A DNA stretch of 64,000 nucleotides, taken from Ruminococcus sp. (GTDB lineage: Bacteria > Bacillota > Clostridia > Oscillospirales > Ruminococcaceae). The stretch covers positions 1 to 64,000 of the forward strand of contig JAFUTU010000018.1 of assembly GCA_017484095.1 (NCBI GenBank), in the 5' to 3' direction. This document shows, piece after piece, positions 51,726 through 61,319 of this stretch (positions are counted from its first letter, which is position 1; every line of letters begins with the position of its first letter). The notes under the pieces are model-generated. The model had not been told where the DNA came from. It ran no database searches and saw only the letters and a program-made list of their open reading frames with translations. A program made the position numbers and the translations under genes.

Positions 51726-52776
51726 CATCAGCACTCCTCAACATTACTGTAAAGGTGCTCCCTTTTCCAAGCTCTGAGGATACGGATATCTCTCCGTCTG
51801 TGATATCAATTATCCTTTTTACCAATGCCAGACCGAGACCGTTTCCCTTAGCAGCATGAGAGGTATCACCCTGATAGAATTTATCAAAGATATGCTTTCC
51901 TGTTTTACTGTCTATGCCGCAGCCGGTATCCGATACGCTCACTGCGGCTCTGCCATTCCTACGGCCTACCTTCACAGTTACCTTGCCGCCCTCATCAGTA
52001 AACTTTATCGCATTTGAAAACAGATTGCTCCACACAACGCTCAGCAGCTCCGCATCTGCATTAACGATCAAACCGTCCTCGATGTCTGTCTCAATATCGA
52101 TATTCTTTCTTTCCCACTCGCTCTCAAAAGCCAGAAGGCACTCACATATCTGCTCACCCAGATCAAAGCTGCTTGTCTCAGGGAATATCTGCTGGTTTTC
52201 GAGCTTATTGAGCTTTAAAATATTAGTTATCAGAGAAGCAAGCTGTTTAGTTGTATCGCTTATCGCCTTTGCATATTCAAACCTGTCCTCCTCTGAAAGC
52301 TCGGGAGACCTAAGCAAAGCAGCATAGTTCTGTATAACAGCCAAAGGAGTTTTCATTTCATGAGAGACGTTTGAAACAAAATCTGTACGCAGTGTCTCCA
52401 CACCTGAAAGCTCATCTGCCATTTTGTTTATGTTCTCAATAATAACATTATACTGATTGCTTCCCAGAGGATCGGCAAAAGGCGTTATCCGCTCGCGCAG
52501 GTCGCCATCGGTCATTCTTTTTAGTCCGTCAGAAATCCTTCTGACAGGACGCTCAACTGTATACTTTCTTCTGATCCTGTCTGCGAGCCACAGCAAAAAA
52601 GCAATAAACACAGCATTCCCGAACGTTACTACTGCACTTAGTCTTATAGCTTTCTCGTTAATATCTATGCCCTGGAAAAACAGTATGAACGATGATGTCA
52701 GTATGAACGAAATGAAAAACAGTATCGCAAAAAACTGCAGCGCTGAAAGCAGCTTGGCGCGCCAGTCACTTCTCAT
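51703..52776 (-). CDS. sensor histidine kinase
   Basis: The 357-residue kinase has two membrane helices (about 10-34 and 45-66) with almost no outer loop, a HAMP-like region (67-120), HisKA with phospho-His139 (SNVSHEMKTP) and an HATPase with N box NLFSNAIKF and G boxes DTGCGID and GNGLGLALVK. A tiny outer loop suggests sensing within the membrane, as in BceS-like kinases. It overlaps the regulator by four bases. Confidence 0.9.
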   Translation of the reverse strand: MRSDWRAKLLSALQFFAILFFISFILTSSFILFFQGIDINEKAIRLSAVVTFGNAVFIAFLLWLADRIRRKYTVERPVRRISDGLKRMTDGDLRERITPFADPLGSNQYNVIIENINKMADELSGVETLRTDFVSNVSHEMKTPLAVIQNYAALLRSPELSEEDRFEYAKAISDTTKQLASLITNILKLNKLENQQIFPETSSFDLGEQICECLLAFESEWERKNIDIETDIEDGLIVNADAELLSVVWSNLFSNAIKFTDEGGKVTVKVGRRNGRAAVSVSDTGCGIDSKTGKHIFDKFYQGDTSHAAKGNGLGLALVKRIIDITDGEISVSSELGKGSTFTVMLRSADDVKKNDP

Positions 52777-53444
52777 TTGAGCACCGCCTTGTAACCTAGC
52801 CCGTGAACTGTAACTATTTCAAAATCATCACAGTCCTCAAATTTCTCACGAAGCCTTCTCATATACACATCAACAGAGCGCAGACCCGAGGTCGCCTCTA
52901 TTCCCCAGAACTCATTCATCAGCTGCGAACGGGTAAAGGTCTTTTTCGGATTTGAAAGCAGCTTATAAAGCAGATTAAACTCACGGACAGTCAGCTGAAG
53001 CTCCTCACCGTTAAGAGTACAGCTCTGCTCTTCCTCGTTCATTTCAAGGCTGCCAACAGTGAGCTTCCTACTGGTGCTGATGTTTGCTCTTCTGAGTATA
53101 GCACCTATCTTCAACGTCAGCTCTTCAAGATCTATCGGCTTTACCAGATAGTCATCTATCCCAAGTCTGTAGCCTCTCTGCTTTGAAGCTATATCGTCTT
53201 TTGCCGTCATAAACAGGATCGGTATCTCCTTATTGAGCCCGCGTACCGTTTCAGCAAATTCAAAGCCGTCGATCTTTGGCATCATTATGTCTGAGATTAT
53301 GATGTCAAAGCTGCTGCCGTACATAGCATCATACGCAGTTACAGCATCAAGACAGCCAACAGCCTCATAGCCATTCAGCTCCAGATATTTACATACAGTC
53401 GCATTAAGCGCCTTGTCGTCCTCAACTACAAGTATTTTTACCAT
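52773..53444 (-). CDS. OmpR-family response regulator
   Basis: The 223-residue protein has a receiver domain (VVEDDKAL, phospho-Asp52 in ISDIMMPKIDG, conserved Lys in YLVKP) and a winged-helix output domain (LTVREFNLLYKLLSNPKKTFTRSQLMNEFWG). ATG 53444 follows AGGTG; a GTG nine bases earlier is in frame. It partners the kinase encoded next. Confidence 0.92.
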   Translation of the reverse strand: MVKILVVEDDKALNATVCKYLELNGYEAVGCLDAVTAYDAMYGSSFDIIISDIMMPKIDGFEFAETVRGLNKEIPILFMTAKDDIASKQRGYRLGIDDYLVKPIDLEELTLKIGAILRRANISTSRKLTVGSLEMNEEEQSCTLNGEELQLTVREFNLLYKLLSNPKKTFTRSQLMNEFWGIEATSGLRSVDVYMRRLREKFEDCDDFEIVTVHGLGYKAVLK

Positions 53445-53590
53445 AGTTATCACCTACAAATGATATATGTATCCAACAGTATTATATCATAAAAGCAAAG
53501 CGATATGATATAATTGCCCGATTAATGCAGGAAGCAAATTTCTGATTTGCGCATCTGCATGGGCATAAAAATAGTAACAGCTCTGCTGTT

Positions 53591-53619
53591 ATTATATCAT
53601 ATGTATTTCGATTTTTCAA
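53591..53619 (-). promoter_or_regulatory. promoter of the two-component operon
   Basis: TTGAAA (complement of 53614-53619), 17 bases, TATAAT (complement of 53591-53596). Transcription would start near 53584, leaving a 140-base leader with several hairpins (TAACAGC-AGA-GCTGTTA then T5; GCAAAT/ATTTGC; ATATCAT/ATGATAT). Confidence 0.65.
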
Positions 53620-53661
53620 TCATATGAGCATTTTTTAACAAAACTCAAACATTTTTTCGAG

Positions 53662-53691
53662 AAAAAAGCTCCGACAGTGATCGGAGCTTTT
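53662..53691 (-). terminator. terminator of the hrcA-dnaJ operon
   Basis: Minus strand AAAAGCTCCGA and TCGGAGCTTTT pair over 11 bases around TCACTG and are followed by T residues, just after the dnaJ stop. Confidence 0.9.
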
Positions 53692-53695
53692 ATCA

Positions 53696-54844
53696 TCATT
53701 TGAATTTCTTTTTAAGCTTATCAAAGAACGAGCTGCGCTTAGCATAATTCTTGTCAGTCAGTGACTGTTCGAACTCTTTGAGCTTCTGTTTCTGATCGCG
53801 TGAGAGGTTCTTCGGCACCTCAACATTCACTCTTACATAATGGTCACCGTGATCGGGACGATTTATCTTCTTGATACCCTTCCCCCTCAGACGGAACACG
53901 GTTCCTGTCTGAGTTCCCTCAGGCACCTTATATGTTACCTTGCCGTCAACGGTCGGAACTGTTATATCATCTCCAAGTGTTGCCTGTGTGTAAGTAAGAG
54001 GGATATCAGTCCACACATCATAGCCGTCACGCTCGAACAGAGGATCGGGTCTTACCGTAACATTTATGTGGATATCACCGTTAGGACCGCCGTTTATACC
54101 GCTGTTGCCCTCACCAGCAACTCTTAGAGTCTGTCCGTCATCGATACCGGCAGGTATCTCGATCTCTTTTTCAACACTGCTCCTTACTCTTCCCTGTCCG
54201 CCGCAAACATTGCACGGATTGTCGATTATCTGACCCTTTCCTCGGCATCTGTTACAGGTCGTTGTCTGAGCTATGTTTCCAAAAGGAGTTCTCTGCGTTA
54301 CCCTTACAGTGCCTCGGCCGTTACAATCGGGACAGGTCTTCGGGCTGGAGCCAGCTGCAGCACCTGTTCCGCTGCAGGCATCACACCTTTGAGCACGATT
54401 GACCTTTATGTTTACACTTTTGCCTTTGCAGGCGTCCATAAAATCTATTATTACACTGGCTTTGATATCCTCGCCGCGCTTAGGTGCGTTCGGGTCAGAT
54501 CTTCTGCCGCCGCCAAAGCCGCCAAAGCCCCCGAATATAGAGTCGAATATGTCTCCCATATCACCGAAGCCGCCAAAGCCGCCTGCTCCTCCGGCACCTG
54601 CGCCGTAGTTCGGGTCAACACCTGCATGGCCGAACTGGTCATACCTTGCCCTCTTATCCGCATCTGAGAGCACCTCATACGCTTCGTTAACTTCCTTGAA
54701 CTTCTCCTCAGCTTCTTTGTCACCCGGATGAAGATCAGGGTGATACTGCTTGGCAAGCTTTCTGAATGCTTTTTTCAGCTCATCGTCAGATGCACCCTTT
54801 GAAACGCCCAGCACTTCATAATAATCTCTTTTATTCTCTGCCAT
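53696..54844 (-). CDS. dnaJ: chaperone DnaJ
   Basis: DnaJ stimulates DnaK ATPase and delivers substrates. The 382-residue type I protein has the J domain (HPD at about residue 33), a Gly/Phe-rich stretch, four CxxCxGxG zinc repeats ([32 protein letters not shown]) and the C-terminal substrate domains. ATG 54844 gives [13 protein letters not shown]. Confidence 0.97.
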   Translation of the reverse strand: MAENKRDYYEVLGVSKGASDDELKKAFRKLAKQYHPDLHPGDKEAEEKFKEVNEAYEVLSDADKRARYDQFGHAGVDPNYGAGAGGAGGFGGFGDMGDIFDSIFGGFGGFGGGRRSDPNAPKRGEDIKASVIIDFMDACKGKSVNIKVNRAQRCDACSGTGAAAGSSPKTCPDCNGRGTVRVTQRTPFGNIAQTTTCNRCRGKGQIIDNPCNVCGGQGRVRSSVEKEIEIPAGIDDGQTLRVAGEGNSGINGGPNGDIHINVTVRPDPLFERDGYDVWTDIPLTYTQATLGDDITVPTVDGKVTYKVPEGTQTGTVFRLRGKGIKKINRPDHGDHYVRVNVEVPKNLSRDQKQKLKEFEQSLTDKNYAKRSSFFDKLKKKFK

Positions 54845-54873
54845 AAGCCTCAACCTACCTTAAACGCGCAAAT

Positions 54874-54897
54874 CCTCTGCCCCGTTCGGAGCAGAGG
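54874..54897 (-). promoter_or_regulatory. hairpin between dnaK and dnaJ
   Basis: CCTCTGC-CC pairs with GG-GCAGAGG around a short loop, with no T-run after it. It may protect the dnaK mRNA or lower dnaJ expression relative to dnaK. Confidence 0.55.
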
Positions 54898-54915
54898 CTG
54901 CGCTATTCTCTTTAA

Positions 54916-56775
54916 TTATTCAGCGTCGTGGAATTCAGCGTCGATAACGTCGTCTCCGCCGTTTGCAGAGCCTGCATCAGCTGCGCCGCCCATATTGTTA
55001 GGGTCAAAGCCTGCGCCCTGTGCCTTCTGAGCCTGCGCTCCTGCCTGCTGATAAACCTTTGTAGCGATCTTCTGGAAGGTCTCCTCAAGCTCCTTATTCT
55101 TAGCTTTGATAGCCTCAACATCTGTACCCTTGAGAGCTTCCTTAACAGCGTTTATCTTAGCCTCACACTCGCTCTTGTCAGCAGCGTCTACCTTATCGCC
55201 GAACTCACCGAGTGCCTTCTCACACTGGAAGCACATCTGGTCAGCCTGATTTCTTGCGTCAACATCTTCTTTCTTCTTAGCGTCCTCAGCTGCGAAAGCT
55301 TCAGCTTCCTTGACAGCCTTATCGATGTCGTCCTTAGACATGTTTGTAGAAGAAGTAATAGTGATGTTCTGCTCCTTGCCTGTTCCAAGGTCCTTAGCGG
55401 AAACGTGAACGATACCGTTAGCATCTATATCGAATGTTACCTCGATCTGAGGAACTCCGCGAGGTGCGGGTGCGATACCGTCAAGACGGAACATACCGAG
55501 CTGCTTGTTATCCTTTGCGAACTCACGCTCACCCTGCAGAACGTTGATATCAACTGCCGACTGGTTATCAGCCGCTGTTGAGAATATCTGCGACTTCTTT
55601 GTCGGTATAGTTGTGTTTCTTTCGATGATCTTTGTGCACACACCGCCCATAGTCTCAAGGCCGAGTGAAAGCGGAGTTACGTCAAGAAGAAGCAGACCGT
55701 CCTTAACATCACCTGCAAGAACTGCGCCCTGATATGCAGCACCGAGAGCTACGCACTCATCTGGGTTGATGCCCTTGAAAGGCTCCTTGCCGATGAACTT
55801 CTTAACAGCGTCCTGAACAGCAGGTATTCTTGAAGAACCGCCGACCATGAGCACCTTCTGAAGCTCTCCTGCGGAAAGACCGCTGTCCGAAAGAGCCTGA
55901 CGAACAGGACCCATTGTAGCTTCTACAAGGTCAGCTGTCATCTCATTGAACTTAGCCTGTGTAAGTGTCATCTCCAGGTGCTTAGGACCTGTAGCGTCTG
56001 CTGTGATGAAAGGCAGGGAGATAGTTGAAGAAGGTGTGCTGGAAAGCTCGATCTTGGTTTTTTCAGCAGCTTCCTTAAGTCTCTGCATTGCCATCTTGTC
56101 AGCTGACAGGTCAACGCCCTCAGACTTCTTGAATTCAGTTACCATCCAGTCTATGATCCTCTGGTCAAAGTCATCGCCGCCGAGCCTGTTATTTCCGGCT
56201 GTTGCAAGAACCTCTGTAACGCCGTCGCCCATCTCTATGATAGAAACATCAAATGTACCGCCGCCAAGGTCATATACCATTACTTTCTGATCCTCTTCCT
56301 TGTCGATACCGTAAGAAAGAGCAGCAGCTGTAGGCTCGTTGATTATTCTCTTTACTGTCAGTCCTGCAATCTGACCTGCGTCCTTAGTTGCCTGTCTCTG
56401 AGCATCAGTGAAGTAAGCAGGAACTGTAATTACTGCCTCAGTTACCTTCTCTCCAAGGTAAGCTTCTGCATCAGCCTTAAGCTTCTGGAGTACCATTGCT
56501 GATATCTCCTGAGGAGTGTAGGTCTTTCCACCCATCTGAGCCTTGTAGTCAGAACCCATATGTCTCTTGATAGAAATAACAGTATTGTCAAAGTTAGTTA
56601 CTGCCTGTCTCTTTGCGACCTGACCTACAAGTCTGTCTCCGTTCTTTGAAACACCAACAACGGAAGGTGTTGTTCTTGCACCCTCACTGTTAGGGATAAC
56701 GACTGCCTCGCCGCCCTCTACAACGGCTACACATGAGTTCGTAGTTCCAAGGTCTATACCAATAATCTTGCTCAT
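54916..56775 (-). CDS. dnaK: chaperone DnaK (Hsp70)
   Basis: The 619-residue Hsp70 has the ATPase domain starting [23 protein letters not shown] and [11 protein letters not shown], the linker [12 protein letters not shown] region and the substrate domain; the end [14 protein letters not shown] [10 protein letters not shown] is typical. ATG 56775 with AAAGGA before it is the start; the open frame runs to 56832. Confidence 0.98.
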   Translation of the reverse strand: MSKIIGIDLGTTNSCVAVVEGGEAVVIPNSEGARTTPSVVGVSKNGDRLVGQVAKRQAVTNFDNTVISIKRHMGSDYKAQMGGKTYTPQEISAMVLQKLKADAEAYLGEKVTEAVITVPAYFTDAQRQATKDAGQIAGLTVKRIINEPTAAALSYGIDKEEDQKVMVYDLGGGTFDVSIIEMGDGVTEVLATAGNNRLGGDDFDQRIIDWMVTEFKKSEGVDLSADKMAMQRLKEAAEKTKIELSSTPSSTISLPFITADATGPKHLEMTLTQAKFNEMTADLVEATMGPVRQALSDSGLSAGELQKVLMVGGSSRIPAVQDAVKKFIGKEPFKGINPDECVALGAAYQGAVLAGDVKDGLLLLDVTPLSLGLETMGGVCTKIIERNTTIPTKKSQIFSTAADNQSAVDINVLQGEREFAKDNKQLGMFRLDGIAPAPRGVPQIEVTFDIDANGIVHVSAKDLGTGKEQNITITSSTNMSKDDIDKAVKEAEAFAAEDAKKKEDVDARNQADQMCFQCEKALGEFGDKVDAADKSECEAKINAVKEALKGTDVEAIKAKNKELEETFQKIATKVYQQAGAQAQKAQGAGFDPNNMGGAADAGSANGGDDVIDAEFHDAE

Positions 56776-56832
56776 AAAATCAATTCCTTTCTGTATATCT
56801 GATGTATTATAATTAATTTTCTTACGTATCAA

Positions 56833-57411
56833 CTATGGGTTTGCTACGACCACCATAGCATATCTTATCACCCTTCCGCCGACCTTATAGCCTTTCTGGA
56901 AGGTCTGTGCCACCACGTTCTCACCGAGGTTTTCGTCCTCGATCTGATTTACTGCATTCGCTATGTTCGGGTCAAACTCCTGCCCTGTCGGGTCAATCAC
57001 CTCAACACCCAGCTTAGAGAGCGCATCGCCAAACTGCTTGAATATCATCTCAACTCCTGACTTGTAAGCCTCGTCCTGAGTTTCGGTACCAAGCGCTCTC
57101 TCAAAATTATCGAGCACCGGCAGTATCTCGCTCACTGCATCGCCCTTGGCAGTTTCCATAAGCTCCAGTCTTTCCTTAGCTGAGCGCTTTCTGAAATTAT
57201 CATATTCAGCCAGAAGTCTCAGATATTTATCCTTTTGCTCATCAAGCTCCTTCTGTAGCTTTACCTCTGCACTTTCCTCAGCAGTCTCAGGCTCCTGCTC
57301 ATCAGTATCGTCGGCAGCTGCCTGCTCTGTTGTCTCATCAAGGTTTTCTTTCTTAGTCTCTTCGGTGAGCTTCTCCTCGGTCACAGCTTCTTTTTCAAGC
57401 TCTTTATCCAT
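56833..57411 (-). CDS. grpE: nucleotide exchange factor GrpE
   Basis: GrpE releases ADP from DnaK. The 192-residue protein has an acidic, disordered N-terminus, a long dimerising helix (LDEQKDKYLRLLAEYDNFRKRSAKE) and the beta domain with VAQTFQKGYKVGGRVIRYAMVVV. ATG 57411 is used. Confidence 0.95.
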   Translation of the reverse strand: MDKELEKEAVTEEKLTEETKKENLDETTEQAAADDTDEQEPETAEESAEVKLQKELDEQKDKYLRLLAEYDNFRKRSAKERLELMETAKGDAVSEILPVLDNFERALGTETQDEAYKSGVEMIFKQFGDALSKLGVEVIDPTGQEFDPNIANAVNQIEDENLGENVVAQTFQKGYKVGGRVIRYAMVVVANP

Positions 57412-57436
57412 AAAGGATCGCCTGCCTTTCCTTTTA

Positions 57437-58450
57437 TTATTCCTCTTCCTCATCGTCATCACCCTCGGAAAGCATATCAGTTATCTTTCCCGTGAAGTAT
57501 TCAAGATAAGGAATGAATTTTGCATAATCAAGTCTCATAGGTCCTAAAAGCCCCAGAGTTCCGGCTTTTTTGCCGTCCTTCATAAATGATGATGTTATCA
57601 TCGAAGAATTATTAACGACAAAGCCGTCTTTTTCAGGCGAGAACATAACATTCAGGCCAGAGAAAGTATCATCCAGGAACCCTTTCAAAAGCTTCTCGTT
57701 ATCCAGCAGCGAGATTATCTCGTTCCTGTCAAAATCCCGGCACGCAAGCAGGTTTTTCTTTCCGCTGATCGTTACCTCTTTCATTTCCTTTGACATCTTG
57801 ACTATCTCGGAGACCAGCGGCGACAAGGTCATCATATATGTGCCCATAGCCTCCGTCAGCTTTTCGATATAAGCATCGGAGATATCACTTACAGCAACAC
57901 CGTCTAGGTTCTCTCTGATAAAGTTATCAAAGAAATCAAGCTGCTCCTGATCGAGATCGAATTCCAGCCTGCACACTTTGTTCTTTATCGAGCCGTTAGA
58001 CGTTATCATCAGGATAACATACATTCTCTTTCCTGTTGGGATAACCTCGACCTTTGATATAACAGATATCTCAGGCGTAGCATTTGCAACTATCGCCGCG
58101 CACTTTGTAAGCTCAGCCAATGCCACAGATGCCTGCTCAACAAGATCGCTCTCAGTAACATACTCCTTCGGTATCATCGAATCAAGCATTCTCTTCTCAT
58201 CGTCTGTCAGGCGGTTCTGCTCCATAAGCTTATCAACATACAGTCTGTAACCCTTATAGGTAGGCACTCTGCCCGCAGATGTGTGCGGCTGCTCAAGATA
58301 CCCCTGCTTTTCAAGCTCTGCCATCTCATTTCTTATGGTCGCGGACGAAGCCTTAATATGCGGCATTATCGCCTTAGAGCCGACAGGCTCACCCGTCACG
58401 ATGTATTCATCTACGACCGCCGTCAATATCCTTAGCTTTCTATCGTCCAT
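57437..58450 (-). CDS. hrcA: heat-inducible repressor HrcA
   Basis: HrcA binds CIRCE and represses the heat-shock operon. The 337-residue protein has a winged helix (EYIVTGEPVGSKAIMPHIKASSATIRNEMAELEKQGYL) and the GAF-like core with EELLKGF-type residues. ATG 58450 has GGGTGG seven bases before it. It is the first gene, downstream of CIRCE, so the operon is autoregulated. Confidence 0.96.
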   Translation of the reverse strand: MDDRKLRILTAVVDEYIVTGEPVGSKAIMPHIKASSATIRNEMAELEKQGYLEQPHTSAGRVPTYKGYRLYVDKLMEQNRLTDDEKRMLDSMIPKEYVTESDLVEQASVALAELTKCAAIVANATPEISVISKVEVIPTGKRMYVILMITSNGSIKNKVCRLEFDLDQEQLDFFDNFIRENLDGVAVSDISDAYIEKLTEAMGTYMMTLSPLVSEIVKMSKEMKEVTISGKKNLLACRDFDRNEIISLLDNEKLLKGFLDDTFSGLNVMFSPEKDGFVVNNSSMITSSFMKDGKKAGTLGLLGPMRLDYAKFIPYLEYFTGKITDMLSEGDDDEEEE

Positions 58451-58519
58451 TTTCACACCACCCTTTGTGCTGTCCGCCGTGCCTCACGCTTGCACCCGCA
58501 GACTTCTGCACTTCATGCC

Positions 58520-58569
58520 TTAGCACTCGTTATTCTAAAGCATTAGCACTCTTTCTCTTTGAGTGCTAA
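58520..58569 (-). promoter_or_regulatory. CIRCE operator with an extra half-site
   Basis: TTAGCACTC (58543-58551), nine bases, GAGTGCTAA (58561-58569) is a perfect CIRCE. A further TTAGCACTC half-site lies at 58520-58528 on the hrcA side. The operator is just downstream of the -10, so bound HrcA blocks transcription. Confidence 0.97.
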
Positions 58570-58573
58570 GTAT

Positions 58574-58602
58574 AGTTTATACCCTTTTTCCGTTTTTGTC
58601 AA
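58574..58602 (-). promoter_or_regulatory. promoter of hrcA-grpE-dnaK-dnaJ
   Basis: TTGACA (complement of 58597-58602), 17 bases, TAAACT (complement of 58574-58579). The leader to hrcA is about 115 bases and includes CIRCE. Confidence 0.85.
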
Positions 58603-58674
58603 GGGGTTTAGCGATATTTTTTTCACAAATCTGCAAATTTTTTCTTATCGCCCTTTGACATATTGCACAACAAA

Positions 58675-58709
58675 AGCCGCCCACACCACTAAATGTAGTA
58701 TGAACGGCT
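58675..58709 (-). terminator. terminator of the tandem lipoprotein genes
   Basis: AGCCG (58675-58679) and CGGCT (58705-58709) close an outer stem with inner ACTA/TAGT; TTTTG follows on the minus strand. Moderate strength. Confidence 0.6.
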
Positions 58710-58733
58710 CATTATTTATTATTCTTATGCTGC

Positions 58734-59501
58734 TTAACTCTCCAATGTATAAGCGGAAAGATCGGGTACTTTCAGCAGTTCCTCATCTGCCTCTGCAAGC
58801 TCATCAACATAATAGTAGCTGGCAGTCATCTCATCGCCGTTTGTTACGACAACGATCTCAACAAGATCATAGGTCTCACCGTTAAAGCCAAAAACTATCT
58901 GACCCTCACCGCCCATTTTCTCGTCAATGTTATAATACTCAAACACTACATTTCCTTCGCCTATTGCAGCATGATCGAACTCACCAACAGGATTTATAAG
59001 AATATCGTTCATCATAGCCTGATTGGGGGCCTCATCAGTCATCTGATACGTTGTAGTTCCCTCGCTCACTCTGTAAGCCTTGCCGTCACCTGGTATCAGA
59101 ACATATGACTTCATACCGTCGATCACTGAAGAATAGTATGCCTTCTCGCCCTGCCAAACTACCTTTATATCACCATGAGTGCCCAAAGCTGCGTTCTGGA
59201 ATCTAAGATCAAGACTGTATCCGTCCGAATACTTATCCTTTATCACATCATAGGCTCTGAAATCGCCGTTGACATCGTAGTCGGTTTCAGCCACCGAAAC
59301 TGTCGTTGCTTCCTCTGAGCTTACAGCACCTTCACTGCTGTCAGCAGTATCAGCCTTTGAAGAAGTCTCTGTCGCAGATGATGTACCTGTATCACCTTTG
59401 CTGCTTTCAGCTGCAGAACTGCTCTCATTATCGCCGCATGATGTAAAAGTCATGCAAAGCATCACAGCTGCAAGCACAGCAGCAATCGCTTTTAAGATCA
59501 T
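58734..59501 (-). CDS. lipoprotein, LolA/LppX-like fold (second of a pair)
   Basis: The signal peptide ends at FTSC (Cys22), followed by a Ser/Thr/Ala-rich linker to about 68. The rest is beta-rich (GDIKVVWQGEKAYYSSV, MKSYVLIPGDGKAYRVS, GQIVFGFNGETYDLVEIVV), a pattern like LolA/LppX-type half-barrels. It sits 21 bases after a gene of the same layout, so the two look like a diverged tandem duplicate. Function unknown. Confidence 0.7.
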   Translation of the reverse strand: MILKAIAAVLAAVMLCMTFTSCGDNESSSAAESSKGDTGTSSATETSSKADTADSSEGAVSSEEATTVSVAETDYDVNGDFRAYDVIKDKYSDGYSLDLRFQNAALGTHGDIKVVWQGEKAYYSSVIDGMKSYVLIPGDGKAYRVSEGTTTYQMTDEAPNQAMMNDILINPVGEFDHAAIGEGNVVFEYYNIDEKMGGEGQIVFGFNGETYDLVEIVVVTNGDEMTASYYYVDELAEADEELLKVPDLSAYTLES

Positions 59502-59522
59502 TTATATTGCCTCCGAATCAAA

Positions 59523-60326
59523 TTATTCAGCGTCCTCGGTCTCCACACCAAAGGTATCTCCAAGACCTTCTGTATCCAGTCCTGCGGACATCTTCTCAGC
59601 AAACTCATCAGCGCTGATCTCTGTGTAGCTGTCAAAGTCATCAGGCAGCTTGATCTCAGAAATATCAAAATCAAGAGATACTATCTCACTGGTAGAAGTA
59701 TAGCCGAATGCAACTGTCTCTATCTTCTTGAGCATACCTGTATTCTCATCGAAATAATACTTTATGGTCTGCTTGTTGGAATCATCATCCTCTGTCTCAA
59801 CAACTACATCGGAACCTGTCTCCCAGACCATGCTCATTTCATAAGTCTCACAGATAAAGCCGTCAGCAGTCTCACTGCTTACAAATGTATAGCTGTCATC
59901 AAGACCCATAGACTGAGATGTTACCTGCTCAGCAGTGTAATCACTTGCATCCTGAGTGGCATACTCCTTGCTGTCCTCATCGATCATATATCCTGTTCCG
60001 TCTTTAACATATACGTTCATCGAAATTCCGAGGAAGCTCATTTTAACATGAAGATCATCACCGCAAAGCTCAAGCACCATAGGCTCATCACCGGTGTAAT
60101 CGCTTGTTGCAGCAAGTGAGAAATTACCCTCTTTGATCTTATCTGTATACTGCTGAGCAAGATGTGTGTCGCTGTTAACATCAAAAACAGCAGCCGACTT
60201 TTTAACTGCTGCAGCAGAAGAGCTGTTAGACTTCTCGCTCTTGGAAGAGCTGTCGCTGTCACCGCAGCCAACACAAACTGTGCAAGCCATAAGTACTGAT
60301 ACGAGTAAAGCTGTGAACTTTTTCAT
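59523..60326 (-). CDS. lipoprotein, LolA/LppX-like fold (first of a pair)
   Basis: The signal peptide ends at CVGC (Cys21), then a Ser-rich linker. The 267-residue protein shows the same order of strands as its neighbour: DDLHVKMSFLGISMNVYVKDGTGYMIDEDSKEY and a late TIKYYFDENTGMLKKIETV. Many Firmicutes lipoproteins of this type are uncharacterised. ATG 60326 follows GAGAGG; the open frame runs upstream to 60416. Confidence 0.7.
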   Translation of the reverse strand: MKKFTALLVSVLMACTVCVGCGDSDSSSKSEKSNSSSAAAVKKSAAVFDVNSDTHLAQQYTDKIKEGNFSLAATSDYTGDEPMVLELCGDDLHVKMSFLGISMNVYVKDGTGYMIDEDSKEYATQDASDYTAEQVTSQSMGLDDSYTFVSSETADGFICETYEMSMVWETGSDVVVETEDDDSNKQTIKYYFDENTGMLKKIETVAFGYTSTSEIVSLDFDISEIKLPDDFDSYTEISADEFAEKMSAGLDTEGLGDTFGVETEDAE

Positions 60327-60387
60327 AGTATTACCTCTCTTATTTTTATATAAACATTTACCCAAAACGGACAATGCCGTCTCTAAA

Positions 60388-60416
60388 AAAATAACACAAA
60401 TCCTTTTCACCGTCAA
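60388..60416 (-). promoter_or_regulatory. promoter of the tandem lipoprotein genes
   Basis: TTGACG (complement of 60411-60416), 17 bases, TATTTT (complement of 60388-60393). The -10 is weak. Confidence 0.55.
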
Positions 60417-60431
60417 TAATTATTACTCACT

Positions 60432-60533
60432 TGTAACCAAAATTTAGACATTTTCCCAATAAAACAGTGAAAAACGCCACCCTTATTAGCGATAAATGCC
60501 CCTATTTTTCACCGTTCTCACACAATGGTTACA
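60432..60533. repeat. nested inverted repeats after the SDR gene
   Basis: TGTAACC (60432-60438) matches GGTTACA (60527-60533), and inside it GTGAAAAA (60467-60474) matches TTTTTCAC (60505-60512). The whole 102 bases could form one long stem-loop. It begins four bases past the SDR stop and may end its transcript, though T-runs sit inside the stem. Confidence 0.45.
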
Positions 60534-60536
60534 GCT

Positions 60537-61268
60537 TCATATCCAGCAGCCGTCGGCACGTATTATCTGTCCGTTTATATATGAAGCCTTCTCAGACGCT
60601 AGAAATGCACAAAGCTCTGCGATATCTTCACAGCGACCAAACCTGGAGGCAGGTATCTCATCCAGCAGCATTGACCTTTCAGCATCAGTAAGCTGCGAAT
60701 TCATCTTTGTGTCAATAAATCCGCAGGAAACAGCGTTCACTCTTATACCGCTGGGCGCTGTCTCTCTGGCAAGAGCTTTTGTAAAACCGTTCAGCCCTGC
60801 CTTTGCCGCGCTGTAAGCTACCTCGCAGGAAGCTCCCTTCTCTCCCCACACAGAGGATATGTTTATGATAACACCTTTATGCTCTCTTATCATTTCGGGC
60901 AAAAATGCCTTGGTCACCCTCATTGCGCCTATAAGATCAGTATCAATAACACTTAGCAGTTCTTCCTCGCTCATATCGGTAAAAAGCCCTATATGCGCGG
61001 TGCCTGCGTTGTTCACGAGAAGCTCTATTCCACCTGTCAGCTCACTGCATTTCTGTACGGTTTTTTGTACACTTTTCCGATCTCTTATATCACAGCCTAC
61101 GGTAAATGCATCTGCTCCCGTGGTTTTCAGCTCCTCACAGACCTTTTCTGCCGAGCTCTTGTTCGTGTTATAGCCTATGCAAACAGTATATCCCTCGGCT
61201 GCCAGCCTTCTGCAAATTGCAGAACCTATATCTCCGCTTCCGCCTGTAACGAATGCTGCTTTTTTCAT
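60537..61268 (-). CDS. short-chain dehydrogenase/reductase (FabG-like)
   Basis: The 243-residue NAD(P)-dependent oxidoreductase has the cofactor loop TGGSGDIGSAI, NNAG, the catalytic Ser in ISSVWGEKGAS and Tyr-x-x-x-Lys in YSAAK. Layout is like 3-oxoacyl-ACP reductase, but there is no fatty-acid gene nearby, so the substrate is open. ATG 61268 follows GGGAGAGTG; the frame is open to 61319. Confidence 0.85.
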   Translation of the reverse strand: MKKAAFVTGGSGDIGSAICRRLAAEGYTVCIGYNTNKSSAEKVCEELKTTGADAFTVGCDIRDRKSVQKTVQKCSELTGGIELLVNNAGTAHIGLFTDMSEEELLSVIDTDLIGAMRVTKAFLPEMIREHKGVIINISSVWGEKGASCEVAYSAAKAGLNGFTKALARETAPSGIRVNAVSCGFIDTKMNSQLTDAERSMLLDEIPASRFGRCEDIAELCAFLASEKASYINGQIIRADGCWI

Positions 61269-61319
61269 AAGTATCACTCTCCCAACAAAGAGTATACCAC
61301 AAACAAAAGCTCTTTTCAA

